Below are positions 1 through 7,848 of a stretch of DNA of 54,851 nucleotides, piece by piece (position 1 is the stretch's first letter; every line of letters begins with the position of its first letter). Origin of the DNA: an uncultured Clostridia bacterium (lineage in GTDB: Bacteria > Bacillota > Clostridia > Christensenellales > Aristaeellaceae); contig CAMNGW010000003.1 in the NCBI GenBank assembly GCA_946538615.1, forward strand, positions 1 to 54,851, in the 5' to 3' direction. The notes under the pieces were generated by a model, which saw only the letters and a list, made by a program, of their open reading frames with translations, had not been told where the DNA came from and did no database searches. A program made the position numbers and the translations under genes.

Positions 1-18
1 GATTGTTTTGAACTTCAT

Positions 19-52
19 GCGCCCTGAATCGCTCACTTCAGGGCGCTTCTTT
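19..52 (+). terminator. Strong hairpin upstream of sugar permease genes
   Basis: Inverted repeat with 10-bp arms (19-28 and 37-46) and an 8-nt loop, followed by a short interrupted T stretch (47-52). It sits just before the first permease gene. In this window the same position after a binding-protein gene is occupied by similar hairpins at 37449 and 51744, so it probably lies 3' of a solute-binding protein gene that ended before the window. It could be a partial terminator or an mRNA 3'-end stabiliser. Confidence 0.6.
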
Positions 53-84
53 CGTAAGTCTGGTGAGTCTGGAAGGAGTAAGCT

Positions 85-990
85 ATGCAAGCCGTCCTAA
101 AGAAAAAAAGCAGCGGGGGGTTCTGGTATAACGACAATACCGTCGGATATCTGTTTGCCCTGCCGTTCATTATTGGCTTCCTGGGTCTGACGCTGTATCC
201 GATGGGCCTGTCCCTATATTACTCGTTTTGCAATTATAAGATCGCGGCCACACCGGAATGGATCGGATTTACAAATTATATCAACCTGATGAAGGACCAG
301 ACATTCGGAAATTCTCTGCTGGTGACCATTCAGTACGTGCTGATCGGCGTCCCTCTGAAGCTGGTGTTTGCCCTTTTTGTGGCCATGCTTCTGACAAAAC
401 CCACCCGTGTGCAGGGGTTCTACAGGGCTGTTTATTATATTCCCAGCCTGATTGGCGGATCTGTGGCTGTCGCGCTTGTATGGAAACAGCTCTTTGGCAG
501 CCGCGGCCCGATTGTCAATGTGATCAAGTCGCTGGGTGCAACAGGATTTAACTTTTTTGGCAATCCTTCCTGGGCATTTCTGCCATTGGTTTTATGCAAT
601 GCATGGCAATTCGGTTCTTCTATGCTGATCTTTGCCTCTGGCCTCAAGCAGATTCCCAAAGATTACTATGAGGCGGCTGAGATTGATGGGGCCGGTACAG
701 TCAAGCGTTTTTTTTCTATCACCCTGCCTTGCCTGAGCCCGATTATTCTTTTTAACCTGATCATGCAGCTCATATCTGGTTTCATGACATTTACACAGGC
801 GCAGATCATTACCCAGGGAGGTCCGAACTACGCCACAAACTATATCGCCCTCAATATCTTTACAGAAGGTTTCGCCTATTCCCACATGGGCTATGCCTGT
901 GCACAGAGCTGGGTGATGCTGCTGATTATGGCGGCGATCACCGGGATTATTTTCAAAACCAGTTCCAACTGGACGTTCTATGAAAACTGA
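85..990 (+). CDS. ABC sugar transporter permease, MalF/UgpA type
   Basis: Inner-membrane subunit of a CUT1-type carbohydrate importer; it forms a heterodimer with the next gene product and receives substrate from an extracellular binding protein. The 301-residue protein has about six hydrophobic segments, beginning with one at residues 22-44. It carries the cytoplasmic EAA loop around residue 196 (EAAEIDGAG, then LPCLSP), which docks the ATPase. The ATG at 85 follows AAGGAG with suitable spacing. No ATPase gene is nearby. The binding protein is expected immediately upstream, outside the window. The downstream GH95, oxidoreductase and DUF4038 genes suggest an oligosaccharide substrate, but its identity cannot be read from the sequence. 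Confidence 0.93.
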   Translation: MQAVLKKKSSGGFWYNDNTVGYLFALPFIIGFLGLTLYPMGLSLYYSFCNYKIAATPEWIGFTNYINLMKDQTFGNSLLVTIQYVLIGVPLKLVFALFVAMLLTKPTRVQGFYRAVYYIPSLIGGSVAVALVWKQLFGSRGPIVNVIKSLGATGFNFFGNPSWAFLPLVLCNAWQFGSSMLIFASGLKQIPKDYYEAAEIDGAGTVKRFFSITLPCLSPIILFNLIMQLISGFMTFTQAQIITQGGPNYATNYIALNIFTEGFAYSHMGYACAQSWVMLLIMAAITGIIFKTSSNWTFYEN

Positions 991-1005
991 GAGGAGGGGA
1001 GATTT

Positions 1006-1845
1006 GTGCGCGAGAGACGGATTGCGAAAAATGTCATTTATCATATCTTTGTGATTGCCTTCGGTCTGCTCATGGTCTATCCGGTGCTCTGGATGATCAT
1101 CTCCTCCTTTAAGTTAAAGACGGAGATTCTTGGAACAAAAGCACCTTTCTGGCCCTCGGTGTGGGTATTTGAAAACTATCCCAACGGCTGGAAAGGCGCC
1201 GGTGTCTATACTTTCGCAACTTACTTTAAAAACTCTTTCATTGTTTCAGGCCTTGGTACACTCGGAACGGTCATTTCTTCAGCTATGGTAAGCTATGCCC
1301 TGGCCCGTGTCCCTTTCAGGGGACGAAAGTTCTGGTTCACCTGCATGATCATGACCATGCTTCTTCCCGGACAGGTGCTCATGATACCCCAGTATATTAT
1401 CTGGAACAGCCTTGGCTTTGTGGGTTCATTTGTTCCGCTCGTACTGCCCAAGTTCCTCGGATGGCCGTTTTTCATTTACATGATGATGCAGTTTATCCGC
1501 GGTCTGCCTAAGGAACTCGATGAAGCTGCCATGATCGACGGGTGCAGCAAATATGCCATTTTCTGGAGGATCGTGCTGCCCTTGCTCGGCCCGTCGATTA
1601 TTACCACCATTGTTATTTCCTTCTACTGGATCTGGGACGATTATATGGGTCCCTTGCTTTACCTGACCAAACCTGCGTTGTATACTGTGTCCCTGGGCAT
1701 TAAGAATTTTGCCGATGCACAGGGAACGAACTTTGGACCGATGTTTGCTATGTCAACGCTCAGCCTGATACCGGTATTTCTCCTGTTCCTCTTCTTTAAC
1801 CGGTACCTTATGGATGGTGTGACAGCAGGTTCTGTCAAAGGGTAA
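1006..1845 (+). CDS. ABC sugar transporter permease, MalG/UgpE type
   Basis: Second membrane subunit of the CUT1 sugar importer. The 279-residue protein has six predicted membrane segments, the first at about residues 12-34. An EAA loop starts near residue 173 (DEAAMIDG, then LPLLGP), and the C-terminus ends in the family-typical GSVKG. The start is a GTG at 1006 preceded by GAGGGGA, 15 nt after the stop of the partner permease, so the two are co-transcribed. A terminator-like hairpin follows directly (1851-1877), which could lower expression of the downstream enzymes relative to the transporter. Confidence 0.93.
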   Translation: MRERRIAKNVIYHIFVIAFGLLMVYPVLWMIISSFKLKTEILGTKAPFWPSVWVFENYPNGWKGAGVYTFATYFKNSFIVSGLGTLGTVISSAMVSYALARVPFRGRKFWFTCMIMTMLLPGQVLMIPQYIIWNSLGFVGSFVPLVLPKFLGWPFFIYMMMQFIRGLPKELDEAAMIDGCSKYAIFWRIVLPLLGPSIITTIVISFYWIWDDYMGPLLYLTKPALYTVSLGIKNFADAQGTNFGPMFAMSTLSLIPVFLLFLFFNRYLMDGVTAGSVKG

Positions 1846-1850
1846 TTCGG

Positions 1851-1877
1851 ATCACCGTGCCATGCACGGTGATTTTT
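1851..1877 (+). terminator. Hairpin with T tract abutting the GH95 ribosome binding site
   Basis: Perfect 10-bp inverted repeat (1851-1860 and 1864-1873) with a 3-nt loop, followed by a run of five T (1873-1877). The AGGAG of the next gene begins at 1878. It has the form of an intrinsic terminator inside an operon, so partial termination or attenuation between transporter and enzyme genes is likely. Confidence 0.65.
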
Positions 1878-1890
1878 AGGAGTGGAAGAA

Positions 1891-4086
1891 ATGCGAGAAG
1901 ACCGTCTGATTCTGCATACCCCCGGGATGGGTTTCCGGGACAGCTTTCTTGTAGGGAACGGACACTTTGGCGCCGCATGCGGTTTTGGTGTGGACAGGGA
2001 TGAAATCCGGCTGGGGCATGTCAGCTTTTGGTCCGGGACAGCACCGCTGCAAGCGCGGGAAGGGGCCCCGGCTGCTTTTCAGGCAGCCCGCCGGGCAGCT
2101 GTCAGGGGCGATTATGCTTCCTGCCATGAAGCGCTGAGCGGTTTTATTGGCACGAAAGGGGACTATGGCACCAATCTCCCGGTCGGATGTCTCGTGGTGT
2201 CCCAATCTGTGGGCAATGTGGAAAGCTATGAGAGATCGCTGAATATGACAGATGGGATTGCTGCGGCCGCACTGGTGGGGGACGGCATCCAGATGCGCTC
2301 CCTGTATGCCATGGAGGACCCTAAGGTACTGGTCCTGCATCTGAGCGATACCAGAGAGATGGATGTCCGCTTCAGCATCCAGGGTGCTTCCATTACCAAG
2401 ACGGCATATGCTTTTGACCGTATTTATTTTGAAGCACAGGCACACGAACCCATCCATGCTCCCGGACAGACAGGCGTGAACCTGATGGGCATAGCCTATG
2501 TCATGTCAGACGGGAAGATTGAAGCACAGAAGGATGCCCTGCAGGTGCATGGGCACGAAATGATGCTTTTCCTTGGTATGGAGACAGACTATGCGATGGA
2601 CCCTGGGGAACTTCCGGGACAAAGATGGAGGGAGATTCTGAAAAAGTGCCTGGATACTGAGATTGAAAAAGCTGTTCACGGCTACCTCGGCGGGAAAGCA
2701 CGGGAAGCTGTGCAGTCCCCGTTCCGCATCAGGATCCATGGACAGGAAGAGGTGAACCGTCAGGTTCTCTTCGGACAATATCTGCTCAGGTCAGCTTACA
2801 GTGACAAAAGTCCGCTTCCCGCGGGGCTGCAGGGGGTATGGAATGACGGGGAAGCCTGCCGGCTCGGATGGACAAACGACCTGCATCTGGATGTCAACAC
2901 CCAGATGAATACGCTTGCCCTGGAAACACTGCGCATGCCTGGTATGCAGCCGACGTTTGACTTTATGCGCTACCGCCTCATTCCGCAGGCGAAAAAAGCC
3001 GCAAAAGGTTATTACGGCCTGGACGGCGCGTCATGTGAGCTGTCCACGAATGCATTTGGCTATGCTGCCCCCTACTGGGGCCGCCCGCTTGCTCCCTGTC
3101 CGGGATGCGGATGGTGGTTCATGGAAGCTGTTCTCCGCCATGCGGAATATCACCCGGAAGACATGGTGTTTGTCACACAGACAGCGCTTCCCTGCCTGGA
3201 ACCGTTTGTCGATTTTATTCTCGGATATGTGACGGAAGTGGACGGGCGGCTCATGGGCGGACCTTCTGTCTCTCCGGAGAATGGTTTTGTGTTCGGAGAA
3301 AGCACCTGCTATGCGGATATGGGGACAGCCTTTGAAAACGCACATATGCGGGGCATTCTGAGAGGGTACCTCGAGCTGTGCAGGAAAGCAGGTACAGAAG
3401 GTGCAAAGACGGCACAGGTGGCGGGGGTCCTTGAAAGGATACCGGGCCCTGAAATCGATAAGCATGGCAGGATCCGGGAATACAGACATGATCTTCCCCT
3501 TAAGGAGAAAGGGCACAGGCACCTGAGCCACCTCGGATGGCTCTATCCGTATGATGAGATAACAGCCGAAACCACAGAATTGGCACAGGCGGCGGAGAGA
3601 ACGATAGAGGACCGGCTGGAAAACGGCTTTGAATCCACACCCTGGGCCAGCGTCATGCTCGCGCTCTATGAGGCGCGCCTTGGCCATGGCGACAAGGCAC
3701 TGGCCCATCTTCAGGCCATGGCGCAGCACCGCACACCGACACTTCTGTTCATGCATCCGGCTATGGAAAGCACGGAGAATGATGCCGAAGTATGGGAGCT
3801 GGACGGGAATACCGGCTATGTCCAGGCCGTGGCGGAAATGCTGGTGCAGTGGCGGTCAGGAAAAGTGCTGCTCCTTCCCGCTCTTCCCGGGGCGTGGACG
3901 GATGGGGAGATGCACCAGATTCAGGCAGGACCGGTTACGGTTGAGAAAATGATCTGGCATGAGGGCAAAGTCTCCTTCGCCTGCCTGCATGTGCCTGCGG
4001 GCACGCAGGCGGAAGCTGTCGCGGGAGACAGGACATATCCCTTTGCCGGGGACGGCAGATTACAGATAGGAGAAGAGGCAGAATGA
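1891..4086 (+). CDS. Glycoside hydrolase family 95 (alpha-L-fucosidase/alpha-L-galactosidase-like)
   Basis: Predicted inverting exo-glycosidase releasing L-fucose or L-galactose. The N-terminal domain has the family signature (GNGHFGAACGFG, LGHVSFWSG). The (alpha/alpha)6 catalytic domain begins near LQGVWND, followed by HLDVNTQMN around residues 333-340, SPENGF with E463, and a GHRHLSHL segment. The second of the two Asn that position the water in characterised GH95 fucosidases is kept (N336); the first aligns with D334, a variant I recall from other GH95 members. About 730 residues is the usual length. The ATG at 1891 lies 8 nt after AGGAG (1878-1882); the in-frame GTG at 1882 overlaps that site and is unlikely. 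No signal peptide is seen, so it should act on imported oligosaccharides. Its stop overlaps the next start. Confidence 0.85.
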   Translation: MREDRLILHTPGMGFRDSFLVGNGHFGAACGFGVDRDEIRLGHVSFWSGTAPLQAREGAPAAFQAARRAAVRGDYASCHEALSGFIGTKGDYGTNLPVGCLVVSQSVGNVESYERSLNMTDGIAAAALVGDGIQMRSLYAMEDPKVLVLHLSDTREMDVRFSIQGASITKTAYAFDRIYFEAQAHEPIHAPGQTGVNLMGIAYVMSDGKIEAQKDALQVHGHEMMLFLGMETDYAMDPGELPGQRWREILKKCLDTEIEKAVHGYLGGKAREAVQSPFRIRIHGQEEVNRQVLFGQYLLRSAYSDKSPLPAGLQGVWNDGEACRLGWTNDLHLDVNTQMNTLALETLRMPGMQPTFDFMRYRLIPQAKKAAKGYYGLDGASCELSTNAFGYAAPYWGRPLAPCPGCGWWFMEAVLRHAEYHPEDMVFVTQTALPCLEPFVDFILGYVTEVDGRLMGGPSVSPENGFVFGESTCYADMGTAFENAHMRGILRGYLELCRKAGTEGAKTAQVAGVLERIPGPEIDKHGRIREYRHDLPLKEKGHRHLSHLGWLYPYDEITAETTELAQAAERTIEDRLENGFESTPWASVMLALYEARLGHGDKALAHLQAMAQHRTPTLLFMHPAMESTENDAEVWELDGNTGYVQAVAEMLVQWRSGKVLLLPALPGAWTDGEMHQIQAGPVTVEKMIWHEGKVSFACLHVPAGTQAEAVAGDRTYPFAGDGRLQIGEEAE

Positions 4087-5183
4087 AAAAACTCAGGATG
4101 GGCGTACTGGGACTTGGAGAGGGAAGAAGTGTCATCTCCGCTGTACAGAGCAGCGGGGCATGGGAACTGGGCGCTATATGCGATCTTGATGAAAAACTGT
4201 GCAGGGAAAGATGCGAAGAATTCGGGATTGAAGGGTACACACTCGATTATGCTGAGATGCTCCGCAACCCGCAGATTGATGTCATTGGAATTTACACACC
4301 TGACCAGCTCCACGCCAGACATATCTGTATGGCACTCGAAGCCGGTAAGGATGTGGTATGCACCAAACCGCTGATGGTTGACCTCACACAGGCCCGGAAA
4401 CTGCTGGACATCCAGAAGAAAACAGGCAAAAGAGTCTTTGTCGGCCAGTCTTCCCGTTATTTCGAGGCAACCATGCACCAGAGGAAGGACTATGAGGCAG
4501 GACGGAACGGGGAGCTTGTCACGGTAGAGACGAGCTATATCAGTGATTCCAGGTGGTTCCTGGAACGTTCCTGGAGCCATGAGAAAGGCTTTTCATGGAT
4601 GTATAATTTCCTGATCCATGCCCTGGACCTCGCTGTATGGTACCTGCCTGATGTCGAGGAGGTTGTGGGGTTTGGCACCACATCTTCCAATTCCAGGCGG
4701 CTGGGGGTTGAGGCGGAGGACGCATTGAAGTTCCTGCTCAGGGACAGAAGCGGCGTGACGGCGTCAGTCACTGGCGCTTATGCCATTCCAGCCCTGGCCA
4801 GACCTGTGGAACACTTTATCACATGCACTGTCCGCGGAACGATGGGCGCATCAAAGGCCGATTGCCCTTTTGATTACGGCTACCATTTTTCTGAACCGGG
4901 CAAGTTCAAATATACCGAAACGGAAAGCTTTGAAAGCAAGCGTCCCTACTATTACCGCTTTGAGGGTGAGACGCACCATGCGGGCGAGTACCAGAATTAT
5001 CTTGAGGATTTTGCATCCTGTGTGCACAGCGGTACGACAGCCAAGCCGGACCTGATGGAGGGCATCCGCACCATCGCTGTCATGGAGGCTATGTCCCGTT
5101 CCCTTGTGAGCCATAAGGTGGAAAGGGTCTCAGATGTGCTTAAAGACTGGGAACTGGAAGAATTTTTCCCTGAAGGAAGGTAA
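4083..5183 (+). CDS. Gfo/Idh/MocA family oxidoreductase
   Basis: NAD(P)-dependent sugar or sugar-acid dehydrogenase. The N-terminal Rossmann fold starts with GVLGLGEGR and an acidic residue after strand 2 (CDLDE). The family's EKP active-site stretch appears as TKPLMVDL, and the substrate-binding alpha/beta domain follows with the expected sheet segments. The 366 residues match the family. The start overlaps the GH95 stop (ATGA), so translation is probably coupled. It probably oxidises or epimerises the monosaccharide released by the neighbouring glycosidases; the substrate cannot be read from sequence. Confidence 0.88.
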   Translation: MKKLRMGVLGLGEGRSVISAVQSSGAWELGAICDLDEKLCRERCEEFGIEGYTLDYAEMLRNPQIDVIGIYTPDQLHARHICMALEAGKDVVCTKPLMVDLTQARKLLDIQKKTGKRVFVGQSSRYFEATMHQRKDYEAGRNGELVTVETSYISDSRWFLERSWSHEKGFSWMYNFLIHALDLAVWYLPDVEEVVGFGTTSSNSRRLGVEAEDALKFLLRDRSGVTASVTGAYAIPALARPVEHFITCTVRGTMGASKADCPFDYGYHFSEPGKFKYTETESFESKRPYYYRFEGETHHAGEYQNYLEDFASCVHSGTTAKPDLMEGIRTIAVMEAMSRSLVSHKVERVSDVLKDWELEEFFPEGR

Positions 5184-5187
5184 TCAA

Positions 5188-6483
5188 ATGGCACCCTGGC
5201 AATCAGGTCCCCTGCGTGTCGATGGTCAGCATTTGAAAAATGGTGACCATCCCTTTTTCTTCCTTGCCGATACGGCCTGGCTCCTTATGGCCAATCTGAC
5301 GATGGAGGAAACAGAACTGTATCTTCAGAACCGGAAGGAACTGGGGTTTACGGTCATACAGTGTGTGTACGGATATACCCATCCGGGCGAGAAAGCGAGC
5401 AGCCTGTCGGAAGGCAGGTACAGGATGGACGGAGCTTATGATGAAAAGAGCCGGAAAACGGCGGAAATGGCTTCCCGGATGGGCCTTTACCTTGCCCTGC
5501 TTCCGGCCTGGGGCAGTCTTGTGAAGGACGGATTCCTCAGGGAAGACAATGTGGAGGGTTACCTTGCACATGTCGTGCATGTCTATGAAGGTCTGCCGAA
5601 TATTATCTGGGTGCTGGGCGGGGATATCGAAGGGGAGGCCTGCAGGGGGATTTACCGTAAAGCAGGACAGTACCTCAAAGCAAGGACACCCGACAGACTG
5701 ATTACCTACCATCCTTTTGGACGGACAAGTTCCTCCCAATGGTTCCATGAGGAGCCCTGGCTGGATTTCAATATGTTCCAATCCGGGCACAGGAGGTACG
5801 ACCAGAGGAGTCTGGGCGCCTGGGACGACCACCCCATTGAAAACGAGTTTTTTGGTGAAGATAATTACCGGTACGCCCGCATAGACCTGTTGCGCTTGCC
5901 TCCCAAGCCGACACTGGACGGGGAACCCTCCTATGAGGCCATTCTTCAGGGCCTGCATGACAGCACGCAGCCCTGCTGGCAGGCAGGAGATGTCAGACGC
6001 TATGCCTGGTGGGCCGTTCTGTCGGGAACATGCGGCCATACGTATGGGCACTGTGCTGTCCAGCAGATGTGCCTTGACCCGGCAAAGGGCAAATATGGGG
6101 TAAAAACAACCTGGAAGGAAGCCCTTCATGCTGAGGGTGCAGGTGAGATGCGGATCCTGAAAGAACTGCTGGAAAGATATGATTGGCAAAAGGCGCGCCC
6201 CGAACCGGAGAGGATTCTTTCCGGTTCAGGGGAAAAATATGATTACATTCCCTGTCTGGCTTCGGAAGATTTTATTCTGGCCTACTGCTGCTCCGGCAAG
6301 CCGTTTGTCCTGGATGCATCCGGTCTGGGCACGTATCGTGCTTATTATGTAAATCCTGTTACCGGGGCAAGGTCCCTCTTTGCGGTACATGAGACGGCAC
6401 AGGCACTGACATGCAGCCCCGCACCGGGAACAGACTGTGCCGTTGTGCTGGAACGGTCAGATTTTCTGGAGGGAACAGCCTGA
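5188..6483 (+). CDS. DUF4038 glycoside hydrolase (GH140/apiosidase-like)
   Basis: TIM-barrel glycosidase of the DUF4038 group, which includes the GH140 apiosidases acting on rhamnogalacturonan II. Visible marks are DTAWLL near residue 28, WVLGGDIE with D146, HPFGRTSSSQWF, FQSGH and DGEPSYE with E246. D146 and E246 are the likely catalytic acids. The C-terminal 70 residues (YYVNP onward) look like the small beta domain usually attached. The ATG at 5188 follows GGAAGG; an upstream in-frame ATG at 5134 lies inside the previous gene and adds a non-conserved tail. No signal peptide is seen. A clear paralogue lies at 20041. GH140 activity is inferred by family only. Confidence 0.82.
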   Translation: MAPWQSGPLRVDGQHLKNGDHPFFFLADTAWLLMANLTMEETELYLQNRKELGFTVIQCVYGYTHPGEKASSLSEGRYRMDGAYDEKSRKTAEMASRMGLYLALLPAWGSLVKDGFLREDNVEGYLAHVVHVYEGLPNIIWVLGGDIEGEACRGIYRKAGQYLKARTPDRLITYHPFGRTSSSQWFHEEPWLDFNMFQSGHRRYDQRSLGAWDDHPIENEFFGEDNYRYARIDLLRLPPKPTLDGEPSYEAILQGLHDSTQPCWQAGDVRRYAWWAVLSGTCGHTYGHCAVQQMCLDPAKGKYGVKTTWKEALHAEGAGEMRILKELLERYDWQKARPEPERILSGSGEKYDYIPCLASEDFILAYCCSGKPFVLDASGLGTYRAYYVNPVTGARSLFAVHETAQALTCSPAPGTDCAVVLERSDFLEGTA

Positions 6484-6569
6484 CCAGGAAGGAAAGCCGC
6501 GTTCCGTGTTGAAATAGCGTAAGGTGCCCCAGGGGAGAGGGCCTGTGAATCTGATTGAGGAGTTGGATG

Positions 6570-7127
6570 ATGAAAGTCCATAAGTTTACCGTAAAAGACA
6601 TTGTTTTTCTTGCTGTACTCGCTGCACTGACCACCCTTTTCGGTGCATTGGCCATGCCTGTCATGCGCAGCGAAGTGTTTGGCATTCAGACGCTTGTGAC
6701 ATGCCTGTTCTATGCTCTTTTTGCCGTGATCGCACTGAAAAAGGCAGGCGCTCCGGGAACGCTCACGATTTTTGGCCTTTTTACAGGTTTTCCCCTTCTT
6801 TTTATGGCCCCTGTCATGTTTTTCAACAATTTTATCGGAGGGCTGCTGGCGGAGATCATCGTTATGCTGATATTCCGGAGCTATGAGAAAAAAACAGCTG
6901 TTCTTACAGCTGCCAGCCTCTGGATGATCCTCACAGTTCCGCTTTCCCTTCCGTTTTCTTTATGGTTCAATGGCTCTTCCTTTGAACATTTCAGGACCAC
7001 GGCCGTTGGGATCACACTTCTTGTTTTCGCCGGAGTCATCGTTCTCTCCGTTCTGGGAGCCGTTCTTGGACTGAAGATCGCAGGCGAACTGCAGAAGGCG
7101 GGCAAGCTTCGCCCGAGTGAAAGCTGA
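6570..7127 (+). CDS. ECF transporter substrate-binding (S) component, MptD/Trep_Strep type
   Basis: Small integral membrane protein of about 186 residues with five or six hydrophobic segments (KDIVFLAVLAALTTLFGAL, then IQTLVTCLFYALFAVIAL and others). It fits the Trep_Strep/MptD putative S components that bind a small ligand for an energy-coupling factor transporter. The next genes encode EcfT and a double EcfA, which supports this. ATGs at 6567 and 6570 are possible; GAGGAG ends at 6562 and gives better spacing to 6570. The ligand is not known for this family. The neighbouring exporter-fold ABC pair and esterase point to iron-siderophore or another chelate, as inference. No promoter was recognised in the 86 bases upstream. 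Confidence 0.82.
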   Translation: MKVHKFTVKDIVFLAVLAALTTLFGALAMPVMRSEVFGIQTLVTCLFYALFAVIALKKAGAPGTLTIFGLFTGFPLLFMAPVMFFNNFIGGLLAEIIVMLIFRSYEKKTAVLTAASLWMILTVPLSLPFSLWFNGSSFEHFRTTAVGITLLVFAGVIVLSVLGAVLGLKIAGELQKAGKLRPSES

Positions 7128-7831
7128 TGTTTGAATCTTTTCATGCAAAACACCCCGTCCACCCACTTGTGGCGCTGGGGTGTTCTCTGTTTTCTCTGAT
7201 GATAGGGATGATCTGTTCTGCAACGCCCTTCCTGTTTGCGTACATTGCATGCCTTTGTGCATTGTTTGTGAGCTACGGGTTTGTTATGCCAGTGATCATG
7301 CTGGGCCTTGGCATGGGCGTGCTCGGCATTGTGGCAGGGGGGATCACGGCACTGATGAACGGGTCCTTTGATATGTTCTGGATCACACCTGCCAGGTGTC
7401 TGCTGGTGGGAATCGCGGTGGTTCCCATGCTCTCTGTCCCGCCTTCCCAGCTTACGCGGAGCCTCAATCAGCTCAGGATGCCGAGGATTCTGACCCTGGG
7501 CATGCTGATCACTGTGCGGTTCGTCCCGATCCTCTATAACGAAATTTTCCAGATCCGTGAAGCCATGCGGTCACGGGGAATAGACACAAGATGGTGGTCA
7601 CCGGCCTGGTACGCGCCGCGCAATCTGTACAGGGCTTTCCTGGTTCCTCTTGTTATGCGCGTGATCGGGATCTCCGATACGCTTTCTCTGTCCGTTGAGA
7701 CAAGAGCGTTCGGAGAGGGGGAAGCGACGGTTTACCGGCCCGTGCACATGGAAAAAAGGGACGCCGTTTTTCTTGCACTGGTCCTCGTTCTGGCGCTGCT
7801 TCTTCTTATTGTCCGCTTTTTCCCCTTTTAA
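7127..7831 (+). CDS. ecfT: ECF transporter transmembrane component T
   Basis: Scaffold subunit joining the S component to the ATPases of an ECF importer. The 234-residue protein has hydrophobic segments at both ends around a charged coupling-helix region, with the two short Arg-containing motifs of EcfT in the second half (AMRSRGID and SVETRAFG). These motifs contact the ATPases. Its ATG overlaps the stop of the S component gene (TGATG), so the two are translationally coupled. About 17 bases separate it from the next ABC gene. Its presence beside the S subunit and the double ATPase at 11231 makes a complete group II-like ECF set within one operon. Confidence 0.88.
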   Translation: MFESFHAKHPVHPLVALGCSLFSLMIGMICSATPFLFAYIACLCALFVSYGFVMPVIMLGLGMGVLGIVAGGITALMNGSFDMFWITPARCLLVGIAVVPMLSVPPSQLTRSLNQLRMPRILTLGMLITVRFVPILYNEIFQIREAMRSRGIDTRWWSPAWYAPRNLYRAFLVPLVMRVIGISDTLSLSVETRAFGEGEATVYRPVHMEKRDAVFLALVLVLALLLLIVRFFPF

Positions 7832-7848
7832 TATCAGGAGGTTTGTCT

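Noticed and set aside
1882..1890. GTG at 1882 as the GH95 start
   Set aside because: The codon overlaps the AGGAG that serves the ATG at 1891.
6484..6569. Possible riboswitch ahead of the ECF S component
   Set aside because: The gap is only 86 bases and has none of the conserved blocks of cobalamin, TPP, FMN or other vitamin riboswitches that I know.
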